Under the pieces are notes generated by a model. It made no database searches, was not told the DNA's origin, and worked only from the letters and a program-made list of their open reading frames with translations. The position numbers and the translations under genes were made by a program. Of a DNA stretch of 64,000 nt, positions 35,745-45,303 are shown one piece after another (the first letter of the stretch is position 1; each line of letters starts with the position of its first letter). Origin of the DNA: RBG-16-34-14 sp963798865 (lineage in GTDB: Bacteria > Bacteroidota > Ignavibacteria > Ignavibacteriales > Ignavibacteriaceae); contig CAWCVZ010000004.1 in the NCBI GenBank assembly GCA_963798865.1, forward strand, positions 1,116,001 through 1,180,000. The letters are read 5' to 3'.

Positions 35745-36084
35745 ATCGTACCTCCTTTATATTATTTAAACATAAATTCAAAAACACTTAAGACAACATT
35801 GTTGACTAAATGTAATTTTTTTTATTTTCATTAGTAGTGATTTATTTCTCAATCCAAATAAATTTTTGTGCTCAAATACAGATAAATGAAAATCAGATTA
35901 AAAAAAATTAATGCTTATCATTATTTTCAATCCTCAATTCATTCAATTTTATTAATAATAATTTTGATTAATCAACCAAAGAAGCCATAAATGGAAAAAA
36001 TTCTTTATTTTTTTTTGGTTAGAAACTTTGTGACTGAAAGCAGATAATTTATTTTTATAGTCTAAATTTTAATAGAAACGACAA
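35745..36084. other. Divergent intergenic region, lipoprotein gene and gatB
   Basis: Very AT-rich, with no open frame of interest. It should hold both promoters. The only symmetrical site I noticed is CAACATTGTTG at 35794-35804, about 50 bases upstream of the lipoprotein start; it is short and could be chance. Confidence 0.4.
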
Positions 36085-37536
36085 ATGAAAGAAAAATTTG
36101 AAGCTGTAATTGGTCTTGAGGTACACGCGCAGCTACTTACAGAGTCAAAAATATTTTGTGGTTGTTCTACAAATTTTGGCAGCCCACCCAACACAAATAT
36201 TTGCCCGGTTTGTTTAGGTCATCCTGGAGTTCTTCCAGTATTAAATAAAAAAGCTGTTGAGTTCACAGTATTGATGGGTCTTGCAACAAACTGCACAATA
36301 AATGAAAATTCAGTTTTCGCAAGAAAAAATTATTTTTATCCTGACCTTCCAAAAGGATATCAAATTTCACAGTATGAGTATCCTTTATGTGAAAATGGAT
36401 TTTTAATAATCGAGTCCGGTGGATTAAATAAGAGAACCGGTATAAAAAGAATTCATATAGAAGAGGATGCAGGAAAATCCTTGCACGATACTGGTTTTGA
36501 AACAAAAGTTGATCTGAACAGATGCAGCGTTCCATTAATTGAAATTGTAACTGAACCTGATATCAGCAGTGCAAAAGAAGCTTCTCAATACTTAAATAAA
36601 ATAAAACAGATTGTTCAATATCTGGAAATCTGTGACGGTAATATGGAGGAGGGCTCATTAAGATGTGATGCAAATATTTCTGTAAGATTAAAAGGTTCTG
36701 AAAAACTCGGGACAAAAACAGAAGTAAAAAATATGAACTCTTTCAAAAATGTTGAACGAGCAATTAATCATGAAATTGAAAGACAAATAAATATTCTTGA
36801 AGAAGGCGGAAAAATAGTTCAGGAAACTTTATTATGGAATGCGGACCTTAATGAGGCTTTCCCGATGCGATCTAAAGAAGAAGCTCATGATTACAGGTAT
36901 TTTCCTGAGCCGGATCTTCTCCCTGTTATTATTAATAATGAATGGAAAAAAGAAATCTCAAAAAAATTACCTGAACTGCCTGAGACAAAGAAAAAAAGAT
37001 TTGTAAACAAATTCAATTTACCCGAATACGATGCAGAAGTTCTTACCAGTAATAAGAATATTGCAGAGTATTTTGAAAATGTTATTTCATCCACAGACAA
37101 TTACAAAAATGCCAGCAACTGGATAATGGGAGAAGTTCTCAAAATTCTTAACGAGCAAAAAACCGATATAAAAGAATTTCCAGTCTCACCGGATAATCTT
37201 GCAAAGCTTATTAATCTTATTGATAAAAACATAATTAGCAGTAAAATTGCAAAAGATGTATTCTCATTTATGATTGCAAATAATGAAGACCCCGAGAAAA
37301 TTATCAGAGATAAAGACCTTGTTCAAATCACCAATACTTCGGAAATTGGGGATGTAATTGAAAAAATTCTTGGTTCTCATCAAACCGAGGTTAAACAATT
37401 TCTCGAAGGAAAAGATAAAGTTATCGGGTTTTTTGTTGGACAGATAATGAAGGAAACTAAAGGAAAAGCAAATCCTAAAATGGTTAATGATATCCTGAAA
37501 GAAAAACTGGAGAGGCTAAAAAAGAATTGGAAGTAG
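36085..37536 (+). CDS. gatB: Aspartyl/glutamyl-tRNA(Asn/Gln) amidotransferase subunit B
   Basis: Kinase/tRNA-binding subunit of the GatCAB complex, which converts misacylated Glu-tRNA(Gln) and Asp-tRNA(Asn) to the correct forms. The N-terminal GLEVHAQLLTESKIFCGC, the zinc-type cysteines CGC...CPVCLGHPG, and KNYFYPDLPKGYQISQYE are diagnostic. The C-terminal YqeY-like domain ends in the GKANPKMVNDILKEKL segment. At 483 residues it is full length. gatA and gatC are not adjacent. lepB follows 62 bases downstream. Confidence 0.97.
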   Translation: MKEKFEAVIGLEVHAQLLTESKIFCGCSTNFGSPPNTNICPVCLGHPGVLPVLNKKAVEFTVLMGLATNCTINENSVFARKNYFYPDLPKGYQISQYEYPLCENGFLIIESGGLNKRTGIKRIHIEEDAGKSLHDTGFETKVDLNRCSVPLIEIVTEPDISSAKEASQYLNKIKQIVQYLEICDGNMEEGSLRCDANISVRLKGSEKLGTKTEVKNMNSFKNVERAINHEIERQINILEEGGKIVQETLLWNADLNEAFPMRSKEEAHDYRYFPEPDLLPVIINNEWKKEISKKLPELPETKKKRFVNKFNLPEYDAEVLTSNKNIAEYFENVISSTDNYKNASNWIMGEVLKILNEQKTDIKEFPVSPDNLAKLINLIDKNIISSKIAKDVFSFMIANNEDPEKIIRDKDLVQITNTSEIGDVIEKILGSHQTEVKQFLEGKDKVIGFFVGQIMKETKGKANPKMVNDILKEKLERLKKNWK

Positions 37537-37598
37537 CTTACAGTTTTAATAAAAATAAGTTTATAAAAAAAATTTATTAAAAAACATGGAGATAAAAG

Positions 37599-38534
37599 TT
37601 GTCTTTAAAAAGTGGATTTAAAAAATTCCTTGGAATAAAATCTCAGGAAGAACTTAATAAAACAAAAACCCCGAAAGAAAAAACCAGGGAATTTTTTGAG
37701 CAGCTTCTGTTTGCCGCAATTGCTGCATTTATTATAATAACTTTCGTAATTCAGAATACGAGAATTCCAACTGGTTCAATGGAGGATACTATACTGGTTG
37801 GCGATTTTGTTCTTGTAAATAAATTTATTTATGGTTCATCTTCTCCAAAGTATATTCCGCTAACAGAAATTGAAATTCCTTATTTCAGGTTACCAGCAAT
37901 AAAGGACCCAAAGGCCGGAGATATTGTTGTATTTGAATTTCCGGGTGACAGGGATTTATTAGTAGCAAATGAAAAAGGAGTTAATTATGTAAAAAGATGT
38001 ATTGGAACACCGGGCGATACTATTCGAATTATTGATAAAGTTATTTTCGTAAATGGCAAAGAGTTTCCTATACCTGCACATATAAAATACCTTAGTCCAT
38101 ATTCAAAGCCGGTAGGAATGGTTAACCCTGGAATTTTCCCTCCCGGCAGTCCCTGGAACGAAGATAACTTTGGACCTTTGGTAATTCCATATAAAGGATA
38201 TACAATAAGATTGGCACCGGATAATGTTGAAAAATGGAGAACAACAATAGACAGAGAGTATGGAAAAAGAGTCGTAGATGTTAAAAACAATGTAGTAACT
38301 ATTGAAGGAATTCCTGTTTCCACTTATTCCTTTAAAAAAGATTATTATTTTATGATGGGTGACAACAGGGATGATAGTCTTGACAGCAGGTTTTGGGGTT
38401 TTGTGCCAAGAGATTTAGTAGTTGGAGAGGCTTTTATAACTCTATTTTCATGGGATAGAGATATTCCTTTTTCAAATCTATTCAAGCTGCTTGGTTCAAT
38501 AAGACCTGATAGAATACTTTTACTTCTGCATTGA
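37599..38534 (+). CDS. lepB: Signal peptidase I
   Basis: Inner-membrane serine/lysine peptidase that removes signal peptides from exported proteins. One membrane helix at about residues 37-51 (LLFAAIAAFIIITFV) precedes the catalytic region. Ser60 lies in RIPTGSMEDTILVGDF and Lys132 in YVKRCIGTPGD; box E is GDNRDDSLDSRFWGFVP. The 311-residue length includes an insert between boxes D and E, common in this phylum. The start is TTG at 37599 with GGAG about eight bases upstream; a nearby ATG is out of frame. Confidence 0.94.
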   Translation: MSLKSGFKKFLGIKSQEELNKTKTPKEKTREFFEQLLFAAIAAFIIITFVIQNTRIPTGSMEDTILVGDFVLVNKFIYGSSSPKYIPLTEIEIPYFRLPAIKDPKAGDIVVFEFPGDRDLLVANEKGVNYVKRCIGTPGDTIRIIDKVIFVNGKEFPIPAHIKYLSPYSKPVGMVNPGIFPPGSPWNEDNFGPLVIPYKGYTIRLAPDNVEKWRTTIDREYGKRVVDVKNNVVTIEGIPVSTYSFKKDYYFMMGDNRDDSLDSRFWGFVPRDLVVGEAFITLFSWDRDIPFSNLFKLLGSIRPDRILLLLH

Positions 38535-38538
38535 AATA

Positions 38539-38565
38539 AAAGGCTGCCTTTATCGGCAGCCTTAA
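38539..38565. terminator. Bidirectional terminator between lepB and TonB-receptor gene
   Basis: AAGGCTGCC-TTTATC-GGCAGCCTT is a perfect 9-bp stem (38540-38548 with 38555-38563), with A residues on the left and TTAATT on the right. It sits between the convergent stops of lepB (38534) and the receptor (38584) and could serve both. Confidence 0.8.
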
Positions 38566-38583
38566 TTAGTAACCAACTAATAA

Positions 38584-41346
38584 TTATAGTCCTATTCTGA
38601 AACCTGCATTAAATGTTGTTGGTAAACCAACGTAAACTTCTGCAGAACTTGCTGAATGAGAATCGTAATAGTCTCCATTTACTTTGTATCCATTAAACGC
38701 ACTGTTATCTACTGCATCTTCGACATATAGTTCATTAAATACATTGAATATATGTCCGAAAACAGCTACGTCTAAACCAGCAACCTGTCCGGGTATGCGA
38801 TATAATATATGTACATCACACAAATTGTATGAAGGTAACTGCCAGACCTGTTCACGGTCATTGGGATTATTTCTACTGAATGGATCAAAAGCTGAATAAT
38901 AATTATCGTAGAATCTCCATGCAAACTGAGTTTGCAATCCTTCAGGCCATAAGAAAGTTACAGATGCAGAAACATTAGTTTGAGGTGCATCCCCAACTTT
39001 TAAGTCTTTAATGTAATAATTATATGTAACTATTGTGCTTGGATCAGAACGGTCAGGCACATAACTTCCACTTATATCATCAGTATATTTCCAGAAACCC
39101 TGACTTGCTGCAACATCAAATCTAACAAACCTTATTGGCTGGTATGTAGCTTCTAATTCGATACCTGCATTTTTTTCATCAATACCCTCCAATTTAATTA
39201 AGCCATCAGAACCATCTGCATTTGTAACTGGTTTGGCCTGGTATCTATCCGTCCAGGTAGTATAATAACCATTTAATTTTAACACCAGTTTGTTCTGCAT
39301 AAGATTGGTATTCACACCCAACTCAAACGAAAGGAATTTTTCATTCTTGGGATCTTCAACCCTTGTTCCCGTATTATCATCAATAACCTGGTCAAAAATC
39401 GGCACCTTGGAAACATAACCACCGTTAATGTAGAAATCTACTTCATTGGTTGCTCTAAAGCTCGCACCGCCTTTGAACTGGTAACCGCCAATCCAGTCTG
39501 TTATAATTTCTTTTTCACCGCCGGCGGCATTCATATGAAAATGGTCTACATAATCATATTTAATAACTGAATATCCGCCTGTAGCATAGACTGAGTATTT
39601 ATCCTTGGTATATTCTCCCTGCAAATAACCGCCTATCCAGTTAACAGTATTTGTATTATTATAGTCTATCCTGTCGCCTAACTTTTTGTAATATGCATTT
39701 CCGCTTTCAAATTCATTACCTGTCCAGTAATAATAATCGTTACCCAGTAAATCTCTTACTTCTCTGTAATGTTCGATTGAAGCAGTTCGCCAATCTATCC
39801 CACCGGAAATATTAAGGTTTTGAGTTGCTTTCCAGAACAGTTTAGAAATTGCACCTATCTTCCATTGAACGTTAACACTGTTTCTTAAAATACCGCCGCG
39901 GTTTGGATCCCCTGTGATATTATTTGAAACAATATATTGAGTAGGACCATTGCCAAAGTCTACTGTATCTATATGTGTCTTGTTGCTTGCAATAGTTGCA
40001 TCCCAATCAACAACCTGCTGCAGTAAATCCCTGTTATATTTCATGCTTCCAAATGTTCCGCTGCCGCCGCCAAATCCTCCGGCGTAATAAACTGTAGTGT
40101 ACAAGCTGGTAACCGGTGAAAATTGAGTGTACCAGTTTAAGTTAACCTGGGGTTCATGAAAGTAATTTACTCTTTCATGAAGAAAAGTAGGATCGTGCCG
40201 TTGGTTAACATCACTGTTCCAGTAAGATCTTTCCCACTGCAAACCCTGGTAAGTTGTATTAACTTCATTCCAGTTTGAGTTATATAATACCCCTTGTTCT
40301 CTCATCTTTTTATCGTTGAGAATAAACTCAGGATAACCTAATTTACGTGCTAAATCATGACTATAAGTAGCAATGTTTAATTTAAACAGATTCTGTCCAT
40401 GTTCCTGTGGAGCACCTAATGCATATAGTTCTAACCTGTTTTTATCATTTAACTGATACGATGCACCAAGATAGTATGCCCAGGCATCAGTATAAGTTTT
40501 ATCAACTATTCCATTGCCTACTTTACGAACGCCGCCAAAGCTTAAAGCAAATGTATTATCAATCAGACCAGTATGTGCATACAGGGTTTGCTTGGAAAAT
40601 CCACCGGAACCAATTTCATTCTTATACAGAATTCCTGCTTTTTGCTTTGTCGGATCAGTAATTATATTAACTATTCCTCCGATAGACGGAGTAGCCAAAG
40701 TAGTTGCGCCGAGACCTCTCTGGATCTGAATAGAAGAAGTAACATCTCCCAATCCATCCCAGTCTGACCAGTAAACAAGGGCATTTTCCATATCGTTAAT
40801 AGGAATACCATTTATCATAATAGCAACGTTTTCCTGGGTAAACCCGCGAAGGTTCATTCTTGAATCACCTGCTGCACCTCCATTATCGGTTGCAAAGGTT
40901 GATGGAGTAGTATTCAAAACAAGGGGAATATCTTTTGAACCAAGATTGAATTCGATCTCTCTTTTATCAATGTTGGTAAAAGCAACCGGTGTTTCCCTGT
41001 CTTTTGCTCTGTCTGACATAACCGTAACAGAAAGAGTAAACTGATACTCAATCATACTAAAATTAACAGTCATATCTGCATTAAGAGTAATCTCTCTTTC
41101 AATTTTATCATACCCTATATAGCTGCAGGTAATTGTATAAGATCCTGCTTCGGCTGTTATGGAATAATCACCCTTAACATCAGTAGCTGCGCCAAAGCTG
41201 GTCCCAATTAAATAAACATTTGCCCCTATAAGACCTTCTCCTGTACTTGCACTCTCCACATGTCCTGATATCTTATAATTCTGGCCATAAGTTGAAAAGG
41301 CAAATAGAAGAATAATACTTACAATGTAATTGTACATTTTGTTCAT
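38584..41346 (-). CDS. TonB-dependent outer-membrane receptor with carboxypeptidase-like domain
   Basis: A 920-residue TonB-coupled uptake barrel. Signal peptide to about residue 22 (LLFAFSTYGQ). A carboxypeptidase-regulatory-like beta-sandwich covers about 25-100 (ISGHVESASTGEGLIGANVY), and the plug about 120-235 (SRMNLRGFTQENVAIMING; LATPSIGGIVNI). The remainder forms the 22-strand barrel, ending FNAGFRIGL. This is the SusC/RagA-like or siderophore-receptor architecture, but no SusD partner gene is adjacent, so the ligand is unknown. GAGAGG stands before the ATG. It is transcribed away from the M16 peptidase pair. Confidence 0.93.
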   Translation of the reverse strand: MNKMYNYIVSIILLFAFSTYGQNYKISGHVESASTGEGLIGANVYLIGTSFGAATDVKGDYSITAEAGSYTITCSYIGYDKIEREITLNADMTVNFSMIEYQFTLSVTVMSDRAKDRETPVAFTNIDKREIEFNLGSKDIPLVLNTTPSTFATDNGGAAGDSRMNLRGFTQENVAIMINGIPINDMENALVYWSDWDGLGDVTSSIQIQRGLGATTLATPSIGGIVNIITDPTKQKAGILYKNEIGSGGFSKQTLYAHTGLIDNTFALSFGGVRKVGNGIVDKTYTDAWAYYLGASYQLNDKNRLELYALGAPQEHGQNLFKLNIATYSHDLARKLGYPEFILNDKKMREQGVLYNSNWNEVNTTYQGLQWERSYWNSDVNQRHDPTFLHERVNYFHEPQVNLNWYTQFSPVTSLYTTVYYAGGFGGGSGTFGSMKYNRDLLQQVVDWDATIASNKTHIDTVDFGNGPTQYIVSNNITGDPNRGGILRNSVNVQWKIGAISKLFWKATQNLNISGGIDWRTASIEHYREVRDLLGNDYYYWTGNEFESGNAYYKKLGDRIDYNNTNTVNWIGGYLQGEYTKDKYSVYATGGYSVIKYDYVDHFHMNAAGGEKEIITDWIGGYQFKGGASFRATNEVDFYINGGYVSKVPIFDQVIDDNTGTRVEDPKNEKFLSFELGVNTNLMQNKLVLKLNGYYTTWTDRYQAKPVTNADGSDGLIKLEGIDEKNAGIELEATYQPIRFVRFDVAASQGFWKYTDDISGSYVPDRSDPSTIVTYNYYIKDLKVGDAPQTNVSASVTFLWPEGLQTQFAWRFYDNYYSAFDPFSRNNPNDREQVWQLPSYNLCDVHILYRIPGQVAGLDVAVFGHIFNVFNELYVEDAVDNSAFNGYKVNGDYYDSHSASSAEVYVGLPTTFNAGFRIGL

Positions 41347-41649
41347 ATGTGTCCTCTCTTTTTTATTTTAATTAGTTTGGTTAGAAAGTGATCTAAAATA
41401 GAATGTAAGTAAATGTGCAATTCCCTCTCCCGAAACAATAAAAAAACTTATTTATTCAGTTAAACAAATATTTCTTTATTAAAGCATGATTGCAAGTTTT
41501 TATCAAAAAAATTGGAATATTTAATATTAGCATAACATAAACCATTAGAAATTGTGTTTTTCAATTTTTCGTTATTATCTTTTATGATTTAAATGGTTAT
41601 ATATAAAAGTACAATTTATTAATATTTTGTTTTTACAAAATCATCTATT
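41347..41649. other. Divergent intergenic region, TonB receptor and M16 peptidase
   Basis: A 303-base AT-rich gap with no gene. It should contain both promoters. A plausible receptor promoter has TTGCAC on the minus strand around 41420, with a weak TTTAGA 17 bases later. No clear operator or Fur-like box was seen. Confidence 0.4.
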
Positions 41650-42918
41650 ATGAAGATACTTAATATTACTTATGAGAAATATTCTTTACCCAACGGATTA
41701 AATGTAATTCTTTACCAGGATAAAAGTCTTCCGCTGGTTTCTGTTAACATCTGGTATAAAGTTGGTTCGGCAAATGAGAAGCCGGGTAAAACCGGACTTG
41801 CACATTTGTTTGAGCATATGATGTTCCAGGGATCAGAAAATGTTCCTAAGGAAAAGCACTTCAGATTCATTCAGGAAGCTGGCGGATCTTTAAACGGTTC
41901 AACAAATACAGACCGTACAAATTATTATGAAAAAGTCCCTTCTAATTATTTGGAGCTTGCTCTATGGCTTGAATCAGACCGAATGGGTTATCTTATTCCT
42001 TCTTTAACTGAAGAAAAGCTTAAAAACCAGATTGATGTTGTCAGAAATGAAAGGCTTGAGCGGTATGAGAACCAGCCTTACGGTTTAGCATGGGAAATGA
42101 TTTCATCAAATTTATATCCGAACGATCATCCATACAGCTGGCCGACTATCGGGTTTATGCAGGATATAAATTATAACCTCGATGAAGTTAAAAATTTCTT
42201 TAGTACTTACTACTCACCGTCAAATGCAACAGTTGTTATTGCAGGAGATTTTAATTCATCTTCAATTAAAGATGCAGTTGAAAAATATTTTGTACAACTT
42301 CCTTCAAGCAATGTAACTGACTTAACCGTTAATAATAATGCCTCACTAAAAGAAAATATCATATTAAATAAAAAAGAAAATGTACAGCTCGGCAGAATTT
42401 ATCTTGCCTGGCATTCAGATTTTGCATTCGGAAAATATGATGCGGCATTGGAAGTATTATCAGACATTTTAAGCGGCTCAAAAAATTCCCGTCTTTATAA
42501 AAATATAGTTTTTGAAAAAGAATTAGCACAGGATATTTCTGCCTTTCAGCATTCAGGTAAATTCGGAGGTTCATTCATAATTACAGCTACTGCAAAACCC
42601 GGAATTGATCTGGATAAAATCAAAGAAGAAATATTTAAGGAATTAAAAAAGATTGAAACAGAAGATGTTGCAGACAGAGAACTATTAAGATCAAAAAACG
42701 GGATAAAATCAGGATTCATTCACTCTCTTCAGAATATTGATTCGCTTGCAAACCAGCTTAATTATTACTCGTTTTATTTAAATGAACCCAATTCATTTGC
42801 TTATGATTTAAAAAGATATGAAGAAATTAATAATGAATTTATTAAGGAAGCAGCTGATAAATATCTGACAAAAAATTATGTCGAATTAAAAATTGTCCCA
42901 TCTGACAAAGCAGAATAA
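41650..42918 (+). CDS. M16 zinc peptidase, catalytic subunit
   Basis: Pitrilysin-family (M16B) peptidase of 422 residues with the inverted zinc motif HLFEH (His52, Glu55, His56) in GLAHLFEHMMFQGSEN. The distal glutamate lies in VVRNERLERYENQPYG. It has the two-domain M16B fold length. No signal peptide is evident, which would make it cytoplasmic unless exported otherwise. The next gene, two bases after its stop, encodes the inactive partner, matching the heterodimeric M16B arrangement in which the two proteins close over a peptide. Confidence 0.93.
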   Translation: MKILNITYEKYSLPNGLNVILYQDKSLPLVSVNIWYKVGSANEKPGKTGLAHLFEHMMFQGSENVPKEKHFRFIQEAGGSLNGSTNTDRTNYYEKVPSNYLELALWLESDRMGYLIPSLTEEKLKNQIDVVRNERLERYENQPYGLAWEMISSNLYPNDHPYSWPTIGFMQDINYNLDEVKNFFSTYYSPSNATVVIAGDFNSSSIKDAVEKYFVQLPSSNVTDLTVNNNASLKENIILNKKENVQLGRIYLAWHSDFAFGKYDAALEVLSDILSGSKNSRLYKNIVFEKELAQDISAFQHSGKFGGSFIITATAKPGIDLDKIKEEIFKELKKIETEDVADRELLRSKNGIKSGFIHSLQNIDSLANQLNYYSFYLNEPNSFAYDLKRYEEINNEFIKEAADKYLTKNYVELKIVPSDKAE

Positions 42919-42920
42919 AA

Positions 42921-44309
42921 ATGATTGATAAAAAGATTAATAGGAAAATAAAACCTTCATCATCAGGTGAGATTGAATTTAATCTGCCGGTAATTAAAGA
43001 ATTTGAAACCGTTAATGGTTTAAAAATCCTCCTGGTTGAAAAGAATAAACTGCCGATTGTTCAGTTACTTTTTTTGTGTAATTCAGGAAGCACTTTTGAT
43101 GAACCCCGGAAAAATGGGCTGGCAAATTTAACTGCTATGATGCTTGATGAAGGTGCAGGAGAATATGATGCTCTTCAGCTTAGTGATGAAATAGATATTC
43201 TTGGTTCAAATGTAAGCATTAGAATTGATGAGGATAATATTTTTATCTCAGTGCAGACACTAAAAGAAAATCTGGAAAGAACTGTTGAATTATTTTGTAA
43301 AATAATAACCGGACCCAGGTTAAATGAAAAAGATTTTCAACGTGAAAAAAGGAAAGCTTTAACAAGAATAATACAAAGGAAAGATAATCCTGATGAGGTT
43401 GCTGATGCAATTTTCGAATTTAATCTTTATGGAAAAAATAATCCTTACGCAAATCTTTACCTTGGGAACGAAAATTCTGTAAATGCCTTATCAGTTGAAG
43501 ATGTAAGAAATTTTTATAAAACATTTATCATTCCGGGCAACTCTGTTTTAATTGCAGTTGGTGATACTACCAAACAAGAGCTTGTAACACTTTTAAATAA
43601 ATATTTATCCGGCTGGAAAAATGCCGTGAGAAAAACAATACGCTTTGATGAGCCAATAAGAAAAGGAAGCCGCATTATCATTTGCCACAAAGAAAATGCG
43701 ATGCAAAGTGAAATAAGAGCCGGTCATTTTTCTTCAAAAAGAAATGAAGGAAATTATTTCGCCAGACTTATGTTAAATACAATCCTGGGAGGTCAGTTTT
43801 CAAGCAGAATAAACCTGAACCTGCGTGAAGACAAAGGATATACTTACGGAGCTTTTTCAAGATTTAATTACTTTAGAAACCAGGCTCACTTTTATGTCTC
43901 TACTTCCGTATCAACTGAAAATACTGGAAATGCTATTAAGGAAATATTATCTGAATTAAAAAAAATAAGAGACGGGATTACTGAAGAAGAATTAAATTTT
44001 GCAAAATCATCTCTTATAAGAAAATTCCCTTCAAATTTTGAAACATACTCCCAGATAGCAGGCAACCTTACAGGTAAAGTAATTTTTTCCTTGCCTGATG
44101 ATTATTTCAATACATATCTCGACAATATAAAAAAAGTTTCTAAAAAAGAAATAGATGAAACCGCAGTTAAAGAAATTTTAACAGAAGAAATTTTGATTGC
44201 AGTTGTTGGAGATATAAATAAAATTTCCGAACAGCTTAAAGAGTTTCCAAATTTAGTATTAACTGAGGTTGATAGTGAAGGAAATGAATTATTCAAAACT
44301 AATTATTAA
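42921..44309 (+). CDS. M16 peptidase-like partner subunit lacking the zinc motif
   Basis: M16-family homologue of 462 residues. Where the active subunit has HLFEH, this one has GLANLTAMMLDEGAGE, so no zinc ligands are present. It keeps the Arg/Tyr substrate-binding motif LREDKGYTYGAFS near residue 310, the usual feature of the non-catalytic partner. It begins two bases after the catalytic gene, so the pair should be made in equal amounts. Its last 11 bases overlap the end of the convergent minus-strand gene at 44299. Confidence 0.92.
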   Translation: MIDKKINRKIKPSSSGEIEFNLPVIKEFETVNGLKILLVEKNKLPIVQLLFLCNSGSTFDEPRKNGLANLTAMMLDEGAGEYDALQLSDEIDILGSNVSIRIDEDNIFISVQTLKENLERTVELFCKIITGPRLNEKDFQREKRKALTRIIQRKDNPDEVADAIFEFNLYGKNNPYANLYLGNENSVNALSVEDVRNFYKTFIIPGNSVLIAVGDTTKQELVTLLNKYLSGWKNAVRKTIRFDEPIRKGSRIIICHKENAMQSEIRAGHFSSKRNEGNYFARLMLNTILGGQFSSRINLNLREDKGYTYGAFSRFNYFRNQAHFYVSTSVSTENTGNAIKEILSELKKIRDGITEEELNFAKSSLIRKFPSNFETYSQIAGNLTGKVIFSLPDDYFNTYLDNIKKVSKKEIDETAVKEILTEEILIAVVGDINKISEQLKEFPNLVLTEVDSEGNELFKTNY

Positions 44310-45294
44310 ATAAAAGCGCTGAAGGATTTGTAAACCTGTAACCTAATTTCCTGTATTTTATTATTTCCGGATTTAGTGAAAGAAAATCTTCTGACTCTAA
44401 AATATAAACTTTGTCTTCACCGCTATTAAGCCTATTAAGTGCATTTCTAAATACTTCCAGAGAATTTTCCTTCTCCTGTGATAAGTCTTTAAAGCTGCTT
44501 TTTTCCATTAACCGGATTTTTCTTTTCTCTAATTCATCTTTTAATAACTGCCTTAAGCGGTCTGATCTATATAAATTAGAATTATCATCAATCAGAAAAA
44601 AAACAGCTTGTGGAAAAGCACCAACAATTTCGCGTACAGAGTTTTTTAGTCTCACATCTGAATAACCATCGCTTAATTTAAATTTTAATTCATCAATTCC
44701 ATCATTCAGATAAATAATATATTCCTTACCATGTTTTAAAACTTCCTTAACAAACTCAATAGAATTTTTTGAAGGGATAATGGTAAAAGCAAACTGCTCA
44801 GGATATTGAAGTAAAAGAGAATCAGATTCTTTACTGCCGGATCTGCTTACTATAAAACCAACTCTAACTGTTTTTCTTTTTATTTTATCGCTGTAAACAA
44901 AGCTTGCTTTTAATTTATCTTCCCCGCCGGATATTAAATTTATTATTGTATTTCCACTGATCTTTTTTTCGACGGAATTTATTTTCACTTCGTTTGTATC
45001 AAAAACATTATTCATTTCCTGGAGCAGTAAAACCACAGGTAAATCTTTAGGAATGCGGATAGTTAGATTAACCGGACTTTCGCTTTCCTTATTTCTTTTT
45101 ATCCAGTCTTCCCGGACACCAAAATTGTATAACGCAAACCTGAAGGTTGAATCAATTTCCCCTGAAGTTAATTCGAGATTGTTACTTTTATTTTTATCAG
45201 GAAAAAATTTGCTTAATAGTAAGTTTAAGGTAAGGACTAAAACAGCTGCAATAAAAAGAATATTTATTATTTTTTTCTGATCAAACTTATTCAT
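44299..45294 (-). CDS. Membrane-anchored protein, divergent polysaccharide deacetylase-like
   Basis: A 331-residue protein with one N-terminal membrane helix (residues 10-26) and a periplasmic body. The region FAFTIIPSKNSIEFVKEVL followed by HGKEYIIYLNDGIDELKFKL recalls the YibQ/divergent polysaccharide deacetylase fold, where similar strands precede LHLPMEP. The metal ligands of true deacetylases are not evident here. No function can be given. It overlaps the end of the M16 partner gene on the opposite strand and is preceded by the enoyl-CoA hydratase gene after 9 bases. Confidence 0.65.
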   Translation of the reverse strand: MNKFDQKKIINILFIAAVLVLTLNLLLSKFFPDKNKSNNLELTSGEIDSTFRFALYNFGVREDWIKRNKESESPVNLTIRIPKDLPVVLLLQEMNNVFDTNEVKINSVEKKISGNTIINLISGGEDKLKASFVYSDKIKRKTVRVGFIVSRSGSKESDSLLLQYPEQFAFTIIPSKNSIEFVKEVLKHGKEYIIYLNDGIDELKFKLSDGYSDVRLKNSVREIVGAFPQAVFFLIDDNSNLYRSDRLRQLLKDELEKRKIRLMEKSSFKDLSQEKENSLEVFRNALNRLNSGEDKVYILESEDFLSLNPEIIKYRKLGYRFTNPSALLFNN

Positions 45295-45303
45295 TCGCCA
45301 TTA

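Noticed and set aside
35794..35804. CAACATTGTTG as a regulator operator
   Set aside because: Five-base arms with an odd centre in AT-rich DNA are expected by chance, and there is only one copy.
38584..41346. SusC/SusD glycan-uptake locus
   Set aside because: The receptor has the right domain order, but no SusD-like lipoprotein or glycan enzymes are adjacent.
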